Program-made: the position numbers and the translations under genes
Assembly (NCBI GenBank): GCA_964539305.1
Contig: CAZIIM010000016.1
Coordinates: 1 to 40,435 of the forward strand
DNA length: 40,435 nucleotides
Source of the DNA: CAZNUM01 sp964539305
Lineage (GTDB): Bacteria > Fidelibacterota > Marinisomatia > Marinisomatales > TCS55
Direction of reading: 5' to 3'
Part shown: one piece after another, positions 1 through 9,088 of the stretch
Layout: the number at the start of each line of letters is the position of its first letter
How positions within the stretch are numbered: the stretch's first letter is position 1
Notes under the pieces: model-generated
The model's database searches: none
Seen by the model: the letters and a program-made list of their open reading frames with translations, nothing else
What the model was told of the DNA's origin: nothing

Positions 1-51
1 AAAGGGTGGTAGCAGGGAAAAGATAGTGGTTTATTTTAACCTTTTTATGGT

Positions 52-230
52 AAGCCTTCGACACGCCCCGCTGAGCGGGGCGGCTCAGGCAATCATACAA
101 TTGTGTGTCACACTGTGACCAATGTATTGTGCTGATCCTAAATATATGAAAGACGGAAAACCTGAATTATTCTACCAAAACTCTGTCACTAAAGCCTTCG
201 AATCTTCCCGCAGAGCTGGACGGCTCAAGC
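52..230. repeat. Pair of 39-bp REP-like direct repeats
   Basis: Two copies of a 39-bp unit lie in the same orientation at 52-90 and 192-230 and match at about 31 of 39 positions. Both begin AAGCCTTCGA and end CGGCTCAGGC or CGGCTCAAGC. The first copy carries a perfect 19-bp palindrome at 64-82, CGCCCCGCTGAGCGGGGCG; the second has lost the symmetry. This resembles the small GC-rich dispersed intergenic repeats common in Bacteroidetes-like genomes. The copy number in the genome cannot be seen from here. Confidence 0.55.
107..119. promoter_or_regulatory. Perfect 13-bp palindrome, possible operator
   Basis: GTCACACTGTGAC is a perfect palindrome with 6-bp arms around one base, next to an ACAATTGT palindrome at 98-105. 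It could be a regulator site for a gene left of the window. The 1-293 stretch holds this, the repeat pair and no open reading frame that looks like a gene. Confidence 0.2.
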
Positions 231-293
231 CATAAAACGTAATTATCCCACTCAGTCCTGAGGGCAGCTAGATGAGTAGGCAGGGAAAAATAA

Positions 294-2801
294 TTAAACT
301 AATAAACTCTCAAATGCCCCTTTGTAAGGTTCTTCGATTTCTTTAAAGTAATAATCCCGGAATTCATTAAATACCTGGTGTGCGAGAGCCGGGTTATTCT
401 TTTTCATGAGAGCCTGGACCTGGTATCGGAGTCCAATATCATTTAGAGCGTTCCACTGCAAAATACGTTTACCGATGTTGTAAAGCTTATCCCACTCGTT
501 CTCCTTCCGATAGTGGTTGGCACAATAACGGGCAAGATTCAGAGCCTTTTCCTGGGCACTATGCCGTATGGGATCCAGCCAGTCTTCGCCCAGGCCCGGT
601 AACAGGGTTCCATCACCATACAGGTCCAGGATCTGCTCAGCTTTACACACTTCGGCGTCATGGGTATTGGGTTGATAAAAAATCAAATGGTAATAATCCA
701 CGGAAAGGGTATCCCCCGGGGCGATAAAAATACGGCCGTTTTTCCGTTCCAGCAGATTGGCATGCTTCCCCAGGACCGACCTGATTTTACTCAGGGCCAC
801 CGCCCGGCTGTTCAAGGCACTTTCCCGGGAAACATCGGGCCAGAAAGTCAGCGTAATCTCCGAAAGTGTGATTCCATGACTGTTTTTCAACAGGATGTAC
901 AGGAAGAGAGAACGGGCCTTTTTGGAACCCCAAGCCTGCCGAGGGATTTCCTCTCCATCAACCCATAGACAAAAATCATCAAAAACTTTAATGGTGACTC
1001 CATTGGTAAGAACTGGTAACAAGGTTTTAGCCTCTGGTTCACTTACTGGGCTCAGTTGAGACGGGACATTTTCCTGTTCCTGTTTAGGTATCGGTGCGTC
1101 GGATTTCCTGATCATTTTCATCGTGAACCAAGTGCCACCGATTAAGAGAACCACTAATATTAGAATCGAAAAAATACCAGCCTTTGATCTGGAGGTATCC
1201 AAATAAGCAGCAGCTAAAAATTCCGATGGGGAAAATACGGGTAGCGATAAGGTGTAAACCGCTAACTGGACTGAACGATTTTTTTCCAGGGGTTTAACCA
1301 ACAGCATGGCCAGTTCATTGGTATTTTCAAGATAAAAAAGATTAAATGCCCCTTTCAGGATATCACCCGTCACAAATCCATCCCCCACTTGATGGAAATT
1401 GGGTTGGTCTAACCCAGTGGTAAACAGTTCAACCACATTGTTTTCTTCAGCTCCTTCTATATAGGCATAGTATATTTTATCCCGCTGGGGAATGATTTCG
1501 GCAGACACCATTCTGGCTTCGGGAACCCAGTCACCGGCATCCCACTGTTTTTCCAACGTGAGTGAATCCAGGTTCAGTACCCACAAATCGTTCAACCAGT
1601 GAAATAATCGTTTCTGCTCACCGCTTTTATTACCGTGGCCACCAAAGATGAAGACCTCCCCCGGCTGCTTTCCTGCCGTCACCCGGACAGGCTGCCGGGG
1701 GTAGAATAGTTCATTGTTTAACATATGGACCGGCAATACCATCCATTTCCCCGTTTCTGGATCATAACGCTGAACATGGTTTTTCATGGTGTAATAACCA
1801 TACCCCCCAATCCGGTAAAGACTTCCGTTCCGGGGATCGACAAAATTCCCACCACCGTGATATTGTTCACTGGTGGTCAGAGAATCTTTCACCAACCACT
1901 TCAGCTGTTCCTCGTCCCACTCCGCCACTGGTCCATTCCCACCACCATGGAAAGCCATCAAACTCCCATCGGAGGAATTCTGCACTACTTCAAATCGAGG
2001 CGGTAATGGTTGATTCAAATGAATTGTCGTATCTTTCCAGGTTTCACAGTCGATTTTCCTTAATCGATTTGTTTCCCAGATGAAAAGGGTATTGGAATAT
2101 GTCTGGTACAGGGGATATTGAAAATCAGAGCAAATCGAAGAATATACTTTCTGCCATTTAAAATGATGATTGATCAACCAGGATCCATCGGAAACACGGG
2201 CCGGTTCGTGATTCAACTCCTCGTGTGCCAGATTCCCCTCCGTTTCATTCAACGGCCAGCCCCGGATCAGTTTCCCGGAAACACCCCTTAATTCAATGTC
2301 CCGAATCGCCATATTCGGCGTATCACCCCCAAGCGCAACACCCCCGAACTTCAGTTGCAGATTAAGTGTGGATGGGAAGTCTGTCAGGCTCAGTCGAACT
2401 TGCTGATCATCAAGCGTTAAGGTGGCCTGCTGCTTTTCCATATCGAAATTCAGTTCAGCATGATGCCAGCGATTTCGGCGTAATTCTGTATTGGGAACAC
2501 CAATTCTGACTTGTCCAGGATGATTGTAAACCGTCAATTCGAAAAAGCTGGTATCTGGATTCCGGTAATCCACAAAACTAAAGACGAAAACACTTTGCCT
2601 GTTGTCATACCCGTTTACGAGGTACCCGAATGGGCGGGTGTTCCAAATATAAAAATCAAAACTGAGGGTGAACTTTCCCTTGATCGGAATTGGTTTTGTT
2701 GGCGTCAGATCCAGCTGGGTGAGATTGTCAGCGTCGTAATCACTGTAGAATAACAAACCTCCTGCGACTGTTTGCTCAGCAGCAATAAAATTCAAAGTCA
2801 A
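294..2801 (-). CDS. Membrane-anchored Kelch-propeller protein with C-terminal SARP-type DNA-binding domain
   Basis: 835 residues as called from a TTG codon at 2801. Residues ~1-185 look like a LamG/concanavalin-type beta-sandwich, and ~205-520 carry Kelch-like repeats (for example residues GGGGNGPVAEWDE and IFGGHGNKSGE). A single membrane helix lies at ~544-560, followed by MKMIRK. From ~600 there is an OmpR-type winged helix (GSKKARSLFLYILL, FWPDVSRESALNSRAVALSKIR) and then a helical BTAD-like tail, as in SARP regulators. Inferred role: a one-component sensor with the propeller in the periplasm and the DNA-binding part in the cytoplasm. That topology needs a cleaved signal peptide. The reading frame stays open upstream to 2853 and encodes FLRILVLALTLNFIAA, a good signal peptide, so the true start is upstream of 2801, perhaps a non-standard codon at 2831 or 2822. 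The target genes are unknown; the neighbouring envelope genes are candidates. Confidence 0.75.
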   Translation of the reverse strand: MTLNFIAAEQTVAGGLLFYSDYDADNLTQLDLTPTKPIPIKGKFTLSFDFYIWNTRPFGYLVNGYDNRQSVFVFSFVDYRNPDTSFFELTVYNHPGQVRIGVPNTELRRNRWHHAELNFDMEKQQATLTLDDQQVRLSLTDFPSTLNLQLKFGGVALGGDTPNMAIRDIELRGVSGKLIRGWPLNETEGNLAHEELNHEPARVSDGSWLINHHFKWQKVYSSICSDFQYPLYQTYSNTLFIWETNRLRKIDCETWKDTTIHLNQPLPPRFEVVQNSSDGSLMAFHGGGNGPVAEWDEEQLKWLVKDSLTTSEQYHGGGNFVDPRNGSLYRIGGYGYYTMKNHVQRYDPETGKWMVLPVHMLNNELFYPRQPVRVTAGKQPGEVFIFGGHGNKSGEQKRLFHWLNDLWVLNLDSLTLEKQWDAGDWVPEARMVSAEIIPQRDKIYYAYIEGAEENNVVELFTTGLDQPNFHQVGDGFVTGDILKGAFNLFYLENTNELAMLLVKPLEKNRSVQLAVYTLSLPVFSPSEFLAAAYLDTSRSKAGIFSILILVVLLIGGTWFTMKMIRKSDAPIPKQEQENVPSQLSPVSEPEAKTLLPVLTNGVTIKVFDDFCLWVDGEEIPRQAWGSKKARSLFLYILLKNSHGITLSEITLTFWPDVSRESALNSRAVALSKIRSVLGKHANLLERKNGRIFIAPGDTLSVDYYHLIFYQPNTHDAEVCKAEQILDLYGDGTLLPGLGEDWLDPIRHSAQEKALNLARYCANHYRKENEWDKLYNIGKRILQWNALNDIGLRYQVQALMKKNNPALAHQVFNEFRDYYFKEIEEPYKGAFESLLV

Positions 2802-2824
2802 AGCTAATACGAGTATTCTCAGGA

Positions 2825-2858
2825 AATTGATCGCGCTACGCCTTCGGTTGGTTCAATT
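2825..2858. repeat. Short element with AATTGA/TCAATT ends at the start of the Kelch-SARP gene
   Basis: A 34-bp segment is bounded by the inverted 6-mers AATTGA (2825-2830) and TCAATT (2853-2858) and has a GC-rich core containing CTACGCCTTCGG. Its inner edge falls where the Kelch-SARP gene would be expected to start. It may be a small mobile repeat or chance. Confidence 0.25.
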
Positions 2859-2977
2859 AACAGGAGTAAAAGTGTAATGATATCCAGTTTTCAATAGCAA
2901 CAGAATTCCCCCTGAAGACATATCGGTTACAAATGCACGATCTTCGTGCGGAACTGTTCAGTTTATTCAATAATGAC

Positions 2978-4795
2978 CTATTCTACTTCGATGCGATAAA
3001 GGATATAGTCAGAAAAGGTCAACAGGACACTGGTACCATTCTGATAATGATAAATCCAGAGCTGGTTTTTTTGGTCTTTCCCCTGGAAAGTTTTTTCAGA
3101 TGGTTCACCCATGATTTCCTGCACCTGGGCAATGGTCATTCCCACCTCCACCGGTTGAGGTTTTTCCTTCAGACGGCGTCGTTCCTGATCCATTTTAGTC
3201 TGAATGCGCTGTCGCATGAGAACTTTCTCCTGCTGAGCCAGTTTTTCTTTCAGCGCCAACAGTAATTCTTCATTCTCTTTTCCCAGCCCCCCCGTGAGTC
3301 GCCGGGCTTCCTCTAAAGCATATACAATAAAGCGGATTGAATTGGCATCGCGCAGGGAATCTGCCGTTGCCAGTAAATCGGCCGCAATTTGGTAGCGATA
3401 GGCTTCCACCTCGAAGATGCGGGAAGAATCCTTGGCCACGGCCTGGTTAAACAGATTCAGGGCCTGGGAGTAAAAACCGTGATCCAGAGCCTTCTTCCCC
3501 GCCTGCATCAGGTAATCCGTTTCAATCCGAAGCACATGGGGGGCCACCTCAGGATACCAATCCAAAATCTGCTTAACCATTGCCACCGCTGAATCCCCTT
3601 TATCCTGGTTTAGGAGTTCTTCAGCAACTTCCAGACGGTGATAAGCCATTTCCTTCAGACGTTCTTCCAGAACAGGTTTCAGGGTAGAATCCGCCAGGGA
3701 CCTGGCCTGAAGATATCGACCCAGTGCTTTATCGGTCAAACCCCGTTCATCAAAACTCACCCCCTCCCGCACCAGCTGATAGGGAATTTTTTTTGTACTC
3801 TTCAACAACAATTTTTCAGCCCGCCGCCGGTTGGCATGACGGGGATATGTGTTCACAAAAGACTCCAGTTCCCGTTTTGCGGCAATGTAATCTTTCCGGT
3901 AGTAATATTCCTTACCCACATCCCCTGATGTCTTCCGACCCCCAAAAAAGACTGATGCGGTGGCGTAAACACCCAAGTTATTTAAGGTAAAACCGGAAAT
4001 GGGAGTCAGGTCATCGGGATCCTTAATATGATTAATCACGGTGTGCGTGTATTTTAAATCCAGTCCAACGGTGTACCGGCTTGTCTGCCCCGTATCCAGA
4101 ATAATTCTCCCCCCGAGGGCGAATGACTGGGAGGGGCCGGTGCCACTGGGAGCCGAGAGACCGCTGTAAAAACGGGAAGAGGCCCAACCGTAGGTATAGC
4201 GGAAATTGAGATACCAGGACTCAAACCACTGGAGCATTAACGACTGGCTCCAGCTGATTTCCAGGAGTTTCCCTGAGAATTTGACGCCGGTGGTATAGGT
4301 GCTGTTTACATTACTCCAGCTGGAGGGGATTTCCGGCGGTAGAAATAATGAGGCGTACCGCAGGTTAATACCGGTGTGCATATCCAACCAACTGGTCCCG
4401 AGGAGATAGTAAGCCAGATTGGTTTTTACAAGGTCCAGATCAAGCTGATGCCCCAGGCGGGCCGTAAAACTGCCGCCGTCAAACGGATCGACCGAACTAT
4501 TATCATATTTCATCCAGTCGGCAGGTACTTTCAGCCACATGAACCCCTTGCCGCCATTGTACCCAAATCCGTACCGCATTTCAACGGGAATAAATGTCAC
4601 CGGTTCGTGGAATTCCCGCCGCCGGAAAATTTGATCCAGATAATATCCTTTCTCATACTCCACTTTCCGGACTTTCTTGGGTTTGAAAAGACGGAACAAT
4701 GCTGATTGAGAGCTGTCCGGGTCTGACTGGGGATTCCCCAGCAGAATTGTGCTTAAAACGAAAAACGCGATTAAAATGGTTAGTTCTCTTCTCAC
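2978..4795 (-). CDS. Secreted beta-barrel / TPR protein with C-terminal BamE (SmpA/OmlA)-like domain
   Basis: 605 residues from a GTG codon; an in-frame stop at 4802-4804 leaves little room for another start. The N-terminus is a signal peptide (RRELTILIAFFVLSTILLG). Residues ~60-290 alternate aromatic and polar positions and read like outer-membrane beta-strands (GFGYNGGKGFMWLKVP, YLNFRYTYGWASSRFYSGL). Residues ~290-530 are helical and TPR-like, beginning KEYYYRKDYIAAKRELESF. The last ~60 residues (GMTIAQVQEIMGEPSEKTF, then NQLWIYHYQNG) match the SmpA/OmlA fold seen in BamE. I infer an outer-membrane protein with periplasmic helical repeats. The order is unusual, because BamE is normally a short lipoprotein of its own. 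It shares strand with the Kelch-SARP gene 176 bp downstream and is divergent from the DUF4159 gene. Exact function unknown. Confidence 0.7.
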   Translation of the reverse strand: MRRELTILIAFFVLSTILLGNPQSDPDSSQSALFRLFKPKKVRKVEYEKGYYLDQIFRRREFHEPVTFIPVEMRYGFGYNGGKGFMWLKVPADWMKYDNSSVDPFDGGSFTARLGHQLDLDLVKTNLAYYLLGTSWLDMHTGINLRYASLFLPPEIPSSWSNVNSTYTTGVKFSGKLLEISWSQSLMLQWFESWYLNFRYTYGWASSRFYSGLSAPSGTGPSQSFALGGRIILDTGQTSRYTVGLDLKYTHTVINHIKDPDDLTPISGFTLNNLGVYATASVFFGGRKTSGDVGKEYYYRKDYIAAKRELESFVNTYPRHANRRRAEKLLLKSTKKIPYQLVREGVSFDERGLTDKALGRYLQARSLADSTLKPVLEERLKEMAYHRLEVAEELLNQDKGDSAVAMVKQILDWYPEVAPHVLRIETDYLMQAGKKALDHGFYSQALNLFNQAVAKDSSRIFEVEAYRYQIAADLLATADSLRDANSIRFIVYALEEARRLTGGLGKENEELLLALKEKLAQQEKVLMRQRIQTKMDQERRRLKEKPQPVEVGMTIAQVQEIMGEPSEKTFQGKDQKNQLWIYHYQNGTSVLLTFSDYILYRIEVE

Positions 4796-4864
4796 TGCCG
4801 TTCAAAATACCTGCATTACACTACTTAGGGCAAGGATGTTAGCCGAGAGGTTCGGGGCACCAAC

Positions 4865-4994
4865 CCGGTTCCTACCGTTAAAATCCCAGCGCTGAAAAGA
4901 ACGGTTCAACCGGAATCTCAAAAACGGTAACTTTCCCCGCCGGAAGAACAGGCTGGAACAATGCTTCCAGGTTCGATTTGAACCGGTACCCGGT
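4865..4994. promoter_or_regulatory. Cluster of inverted repeats in the divergent promoter region
   Basis: The 202-bp gap between the divergent genes at 4795 and 4998 holds a nested inverted repeat. Its outer arms are CCGGTT (4865-4870) and AACCGG (4908-4913); its inner arms are ACCGTT (4874-4879) and AACGGT (4900-4905). Two more follow towards the plus-strand gene: CTGGAA/TTCCAG (4953-4958, 4965-4970) and GGTTC/GAACC (4970-4974, 4980-4984), then an ACCGGT palindrome at 4982-4987. These could be operators or a structured leader for the downstream operon. No U-tract follows, so they are not a classic terminator. Confidence 0.4.
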
Positions 4995-4997
4995 AAA

Positions 4998-5651
4998 ATG
5001 AACAGACTGAAACAATTACTTACAATCTTAATCCTGTTATCAGGAATAAGCCTGGCACAGCCCTTCACCATCGTCCGCGTCCATTACAGCGGGGGCGGGG
5101 ACTGGTACGGCGATCCCAGCAGTCTGCCCAATTTACTGAACTTCATTGAAGACAGCACAACCATCAAGGTGGATCACCGGGAACCCCGGTTGCGTCTCAC
5201 CGATGATGAATTATTCAACTATCCCTATCTTTACCTGACCGGCCACGGGAATATTCTCTTCAGCGATGAAGAAGCTCAGCGATTACGGGAGTATCTATTA
5301 AGGGGTGGATTCCTTCACGCCGATGACAACTACGGAATGGACGCTTCTTTCCGGGCGGCGATGGCCAAGGTTTTTCCCGACAAGGAATGGGTGGAACTCC
5401 CCTTCGATCATCCCATTTACCATAGCTATTACGATTTCCCGAACGGGTTGCCCAAAGTACATGAACACGACGGTAAACCGCCCCAGGGCCTGGGTCTGTT
5501 TGACGGGGATCGCCTCATGGTTTTTTATACCTATGAATGCGACCTGGGGGACGGCTGGGAAGACCCGGAGGTTCACCATGATCCCTTTGAAATCCGTCAA
5601 GCCGCCCTGAAAATGGGCGTGAACATTGTTGTTTTTGCTCTGACACAATGA
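4998..5651 (+). CDS. DUF4159 domain secreted protein
   Basis: 217 residues from ATG. A signal peptide ends near ISLAQP. The mature part begins FTIVRVHYSGGGDWYGDP, the usual opening of DUF4159, and continues through a GHGNILFSDEE segment and RGGFLHADDNYG. The fold is thought to be flavodoxin- or class-I-glutamine-amidotransferase-like, without an obvious catalytic Cys. In other bacteria DUF4159 genes sit in envelope or aerotolerance-type clusters with DUF4175, DUF58 and MoxR genes; the biochemical role is not established. It is first in a plus-strand operon, and its stop overlaps the next start by ATGA (5648-5651). A nested set of inverted repeats lies upstream. The family call is firm; the function is unknown. 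Confidence 0.85.
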   Translation: MNRLKQLLTILILLSGISLAQPFTIVRVHYSGGGDWYGDPSSLPNLLNFIEDSTTIKVDHREPRLRLTDDELFNYPYLYLTGHGNILFSDEEAQRLREYLLRGGFLHADDNYGMDASFRAAMAKVFPDKEWVELPFDHPIYHSYYDFPNGLPKVHEHDGKPPQGLGLFDGDRLMVFYTYECDLGDGWEDPEVHHDPFEIRQAALKMGVNIVVFALTQ

Positions 5652-8600
5652 AAACAGTCGCCCAATACCTTAAAATAATCCGTCGCCTGGCTATTATCCG
5701 GGACCTAAAACTACTGGGTTGGGTGGGGTACTTTCTCTTCCTGATCCTGTTCCTTACGGCCCTTCTTCTAGAAGCATTTTTCTATTTCCCAAGTCTCATA
5801 CGCTATAGTGTCTGGATACTGGTCATGGTATCGGTGGGGCTGGTGCTGGTTTGGCTGGGTCTTTCCGCCTATCAACTGTCCCGGAATAAAATCAATCGCT
5901 ACCGATGGAGTACGCTGGCCCGAAGGGTCGGCGCCTACGGTTTTGAAAAGGAAGATTCTCTCATTAATGCCCTCCAGATTGAACGAAATCTGGGGAAAAA
6001 CAGTTCGGCTGAACTGGGAGTATCTTTTGTCAAACAGACATTGATTCGACTGGCATCGCTGGATCTAAAATCGTTGTTTCCTGCCCACTGGATTGAGCGT
6101 TGGAAGCGCCGGGTTTTCGTTATGTTGTTTCTCTCCCTGATCATCATAGCCGGAACATGGAAATATTCTGTCTCTGCTCTGTACCGCTGGGGTCATCCTA
6201 AAACAGAGTTCCTGGCGCCCCGGCCATTTTCCCTAACCAGTTTATCGGGACACATTCACTTACTGGGAGGTGAATCTGCTTCACTCGATTTCGTTGCCAC
6301 CGGGGAAGTGCCCGACTCCATCCTGGTGGAACTACGTTCCCTGGCCCCAGGACCGAAAGAGGATTCCATTCAAATCATTTCCATCCCCCGCTCTCTGGTG
6401 GATAGTAGTTATCACTATGACTTCACCGACATATACCACGATTACCAATACCGGAGTTTCGTTCCGGCAGCTCACTTCTGGCAACCCTGGGGAGAAATCA
6501 GTACGGATCATTACTCTATCTCCGTGACGGACCGACCTATCATGGAGACCTTTTCCGTCACTGTGATCGCACCTGCCTACGCCCATTTACCTGATCGAAT
6601 CCAAAAAGCGAACCAGGCCGAAATTCAGGGGTTAAAGGGCTCCACCATTGCCCTGGCGCTTACCAGTAACCGACCCCTTGCCAAAGCCTATCTGGATTTG
6701 AATGGAAAACGTCTACCCCTGATCCTTCGAAATAACCGGGCTCGGACGAAATTCCGCCTGGACCAGGAAGGACAGTTCACGATTCATCTGGAAGACAGGC
6801 GTGGAATTAGTAACCGGAATCCCATTCCTTATCACCTGAAAGTGATGCCGGACCTACCTCCTGAAATGGGTATCATCCAACCGCCGCCCATCATTGAACT
6901 GGGGCGCAATCAAACGATTCCCATGCGATTTACAATTGAGGACGACTACGGATTTTCCAATTTACAGGTGGCTTATGAAATCCAGCGCCCCAGCTATTTC
7001 AAGGCTGAACCGTTTATTTCCATGTTCAGTATTCCCATTGCAGATCCCCTGAATCTGAAACAGGAACTGAATACCACCTGGAATTTGACCGACCTGGGTC
7101 TCATGCCCGAAGACGAAGTTCATTACCATTTCGAGCTCTACGACAATGACAATGTTTCCGGCCCGAAAAAATACTTATCAGGGACATTCATTGCCCGGTT
7201 GCCTTCGCTGGCAGACCTGTTTAAAAAATTCCAGCAGCAGGAAAACACGGTTGCGGAAAAAGTAGAACTGGATTTGAAGCAGGTGAAAAAACTGAAAGAC
7301 CAGTTAAAACAGGCCGAACTGGAGTTGTTAAAAACAGACACTCCCAACTGGGACCAGCAGAAAGCATTGAAAAAAAACCTGGAAGAAGTCCAGCAGGAAA
7401 TGGATCAATTGCAGAAACTGGCAGAGGAAATGGAAATCCTCAACAAATCAGGGATTAAAAATGACCTGTTCTCCAAGGAATTGCTCCAGAAATTCAATGA
7501 ATTACAACAGTTGATTGAGGAAGTCCTTCCGCCGGAACTCCGGGAGAAACTCCAGTCCGTCAACCAGGCACTGGAAAATCTGGATGCAAAAAAGCTGACA
7601 AAAGCTCTGTCCGATCTGGCCGATAGCCTGAACCAGGTTGAAAAGGAACTGGATCGCTTCCTGGATATTTTTCGGCGGGTTCAGGCAGAACAGGGGCTGG
7701 ATGAATTAAGGGAACAGCTGGAACAATTAGTCCAGCAACAGGATAATCTGGACCGTAGAATCCGGGCCACCAATGAAGAAACAGACCCCTCAACCCTGCA
7801 ACGTCTCAGCCTGGAGGAGGATCTCAATTTCAAAACCTATCGACAGACTTTAAAATCCATGGAACAGGTGGCGAAAAACATTGAAGCGTACAGCCCGGAG
7901 AGTGGTGAAGCACTCAATCAACTGGCCGAATCACCCCTGGCCGATTCTACGGCGGATCTTCTGGCAGAAACAACCCGCAGCCTCAGGAAGGAGAATCCCC
8001 AATCAGCCATGCAATCCAGCTACGCTGCTTTGAAAAAACTCCAGGCCATGAACCAGGCCTTGTCAGATGTTCAGGCCCAGTTTCAACAGGACGCCACTTC
8101 AGAAATGGCCCGTAAATTTCGGGATATCCTTCAGAACGTCCTCACCCTGTCAAAATCCCAGGAAGCGCTTCAGAACCAGACCCGCGCCATTCCGAGAAAT
8201 TCTCCACGGTTAGGGGCTATTGCCAGTCAACAGCAGGTTCTGCAGGATCAGTTGGCACAAATCATGAACAGCTTGATGGAACTTTCCAAGGAGACATTTC
8301 TGGTGTCACCGGAAATGGGCCGGGGGATGGGAATGGCTTACGCCCAGATGGAGGCGGCCAAATCGAAGTTGGGAGACAGGAACGGAAATGCCTCCCTCTC
8401 GAATCAACAACAGGCCATGGGTGCTTTGAACGAAACCGCCAGCACGATTGTGGCAGCTGTAAAGGCGATGCAATCGACAGGGTCAGCCAGCGGGTACGAA
8501 CAATTCCTCCAGCGGATGCAGGAAATGGCGGCCTCACAGCAGGGGATTAATGAACAGGGACTCAAGCTGGCGCTGGGTCAAATGACCGCCACCATGCAAC

Positions 8601-9088
8601 AGGCCTTAATGCAACGGATGTTGGCCCGTCAACAGGCCGTTCAGAAATCCCTCCAGCAATTAATGCAGGAACTGAAACAAACCGGAAATCAGGGGGGTCT
8701 CGGGGACTTGAGCGGTATCAGCCAGGAACTGGAGGAAGTAATTAAGGATTTAAAACAGGGAAAATATTCCCGCCGAACGCTGGAGCGTCAGGAACGCATC
8801 CTGTCCCGGATGCTGGACAGCCAGAAATCCCTTACCCAGCGCGGTTATGAGGATCAGCGCAAATCCGAGACTGGCACCCAACTCAGTTTGCGGGGACCGT
8901 CCGGATTACCGGAAGACCTGGGTCAACGTCATTCTCTCATTCTGGATGCCATGAATCATGCCCTCAGGTCCGGGTATTCCCAGGATTATAAAACCATGAT
9001 CAGGCGTTACTTCAACCGGATTGCTGAAGTGTCCGACGCTATTCTTCCTGATTCAACTACCTCCACCAAAGATCAAACTGTCGAATGA
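5648..9088 (+). CDS. DUF4175-family large membrane protein with long Gln-rich coiled coil
   Basis: 1146 residues, starting inside the DUF4159 stop. Two membrane helices lie at ~23-45 and ~53-78 and a third at ~153-170. Then comes a beta-rich region (~190-515) that reads like periplasmic Ig-like domains. From ~520 to the C-terminus the protein is almost entirely charged and Gln-rich coiled coil (for example QQKALKKNLEEVQQEMDQLQ). This is the layout of DUF4175 proteins, which have no proven activity. I infer a long periplasmic rod anchored in the inner membrane, able to span towards the outer membrane or peptidoglycan. Flanking genes overlap by 4 bp on both sides, so it is made together with DUF4159 and the TPR protein and may form a complex with them. 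Confidence 0.8.
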   Translation: MKTVAQYLKIIRRLAIIRDLKLLGWVGYFLFLILFLTALLLEAFFYFPSLIRYSVWILVMVSVGLVLVWLGLSAYQLSRNKINRYRWSTLARRVGAYGFEKEDSLINALQIERNLGKNSSAELGVSFVKQTLIRLASLDLKSLFPAHWIERWKRRVFVMLFLSLIIIAGTWKYSVSALYRWGHPKTEFLAPRPFSLTSLSGHIHLLGGESASLDFVATGEVPDSILVELRSLAPGPKEDSIQIISIPRSLVDSSYHYDFTDIYHDYQYRSFVPAAHFWQPWGEISTDHYSISVTDRPIMETFSVTVIAPAYAHLPDRIQKANQAEIQGLKGSTIALALTSNRPLAKAYLDLNGKRLPLILRNNRARTKFRLDQEGQFTIHLEDRRGISNRNPIPYHLKVMPDLPPEMGIIQPPPIIELGRNQTIPMRFTIEDDYGFSNLQVAYEIQRPSYFKAEPFISMFSIPIADPLNLKQELNTTWNLTDLGLMPEDEVHYHFELYDNDNVSGPKKYLSGTFIARLPSLADLFKKFQQQENTVAEKVELDLKQVKKLKDQLKQAELELLKTDTPNWDQQKALKKNLEEVQQEMDQLQKLAEEMEILNKSGIKNDLFSKELLQKFNELQQLIEEVLPPELREKLQSVNQALENLDAKKLTKALSDLADSLNQVEKELDRFLDIFRRVQAEQGLDELREQLEQLVQQQDNLDRRIRATNEETDPSTLQRLSLEEDLNFKTYRQTLKSMEQVAKNIEAYSPESGEALNQLAESPLADSTADLLAETTRSLRKENPQSAMQSSYAALKKLQAMNQALSDVQAQFQQDATSEMARKFRDILQNVLTLSKSQEALQNQTRAIPRNSPRLGAIASQQQVLQDQLAQIMNSLMELSKETFLVSPEMGRGMGMAYAQMEAAKSKLGDRNGNASLSNQQQAMGALNETASTIVAAVKAMQSTGSASGYEQFLQRMQEMAASQQGINEQGLKLALGQMTATMQQALMQRMLARQQAVQKSLQQLMQELKQTGNQGGLGDLSGISQELEEVIKDLKQGKYSRRTLERQERILSRMLDSQKSLTQRGYEDQRKSETGTQLSLRGPSGLPEDLGQRHSLILDAMNHALRSGYSQDYKTMIRRYFNRIAEVSDAILPDSTTSTKDQTVE

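Noticed and set aside
4802..5071. 89-codon minus-strand frame across the divergent gap
   Set aside because: It overlaps the DUF4159 signal peptide, has no recognisable composition and contains the inverted repeats.
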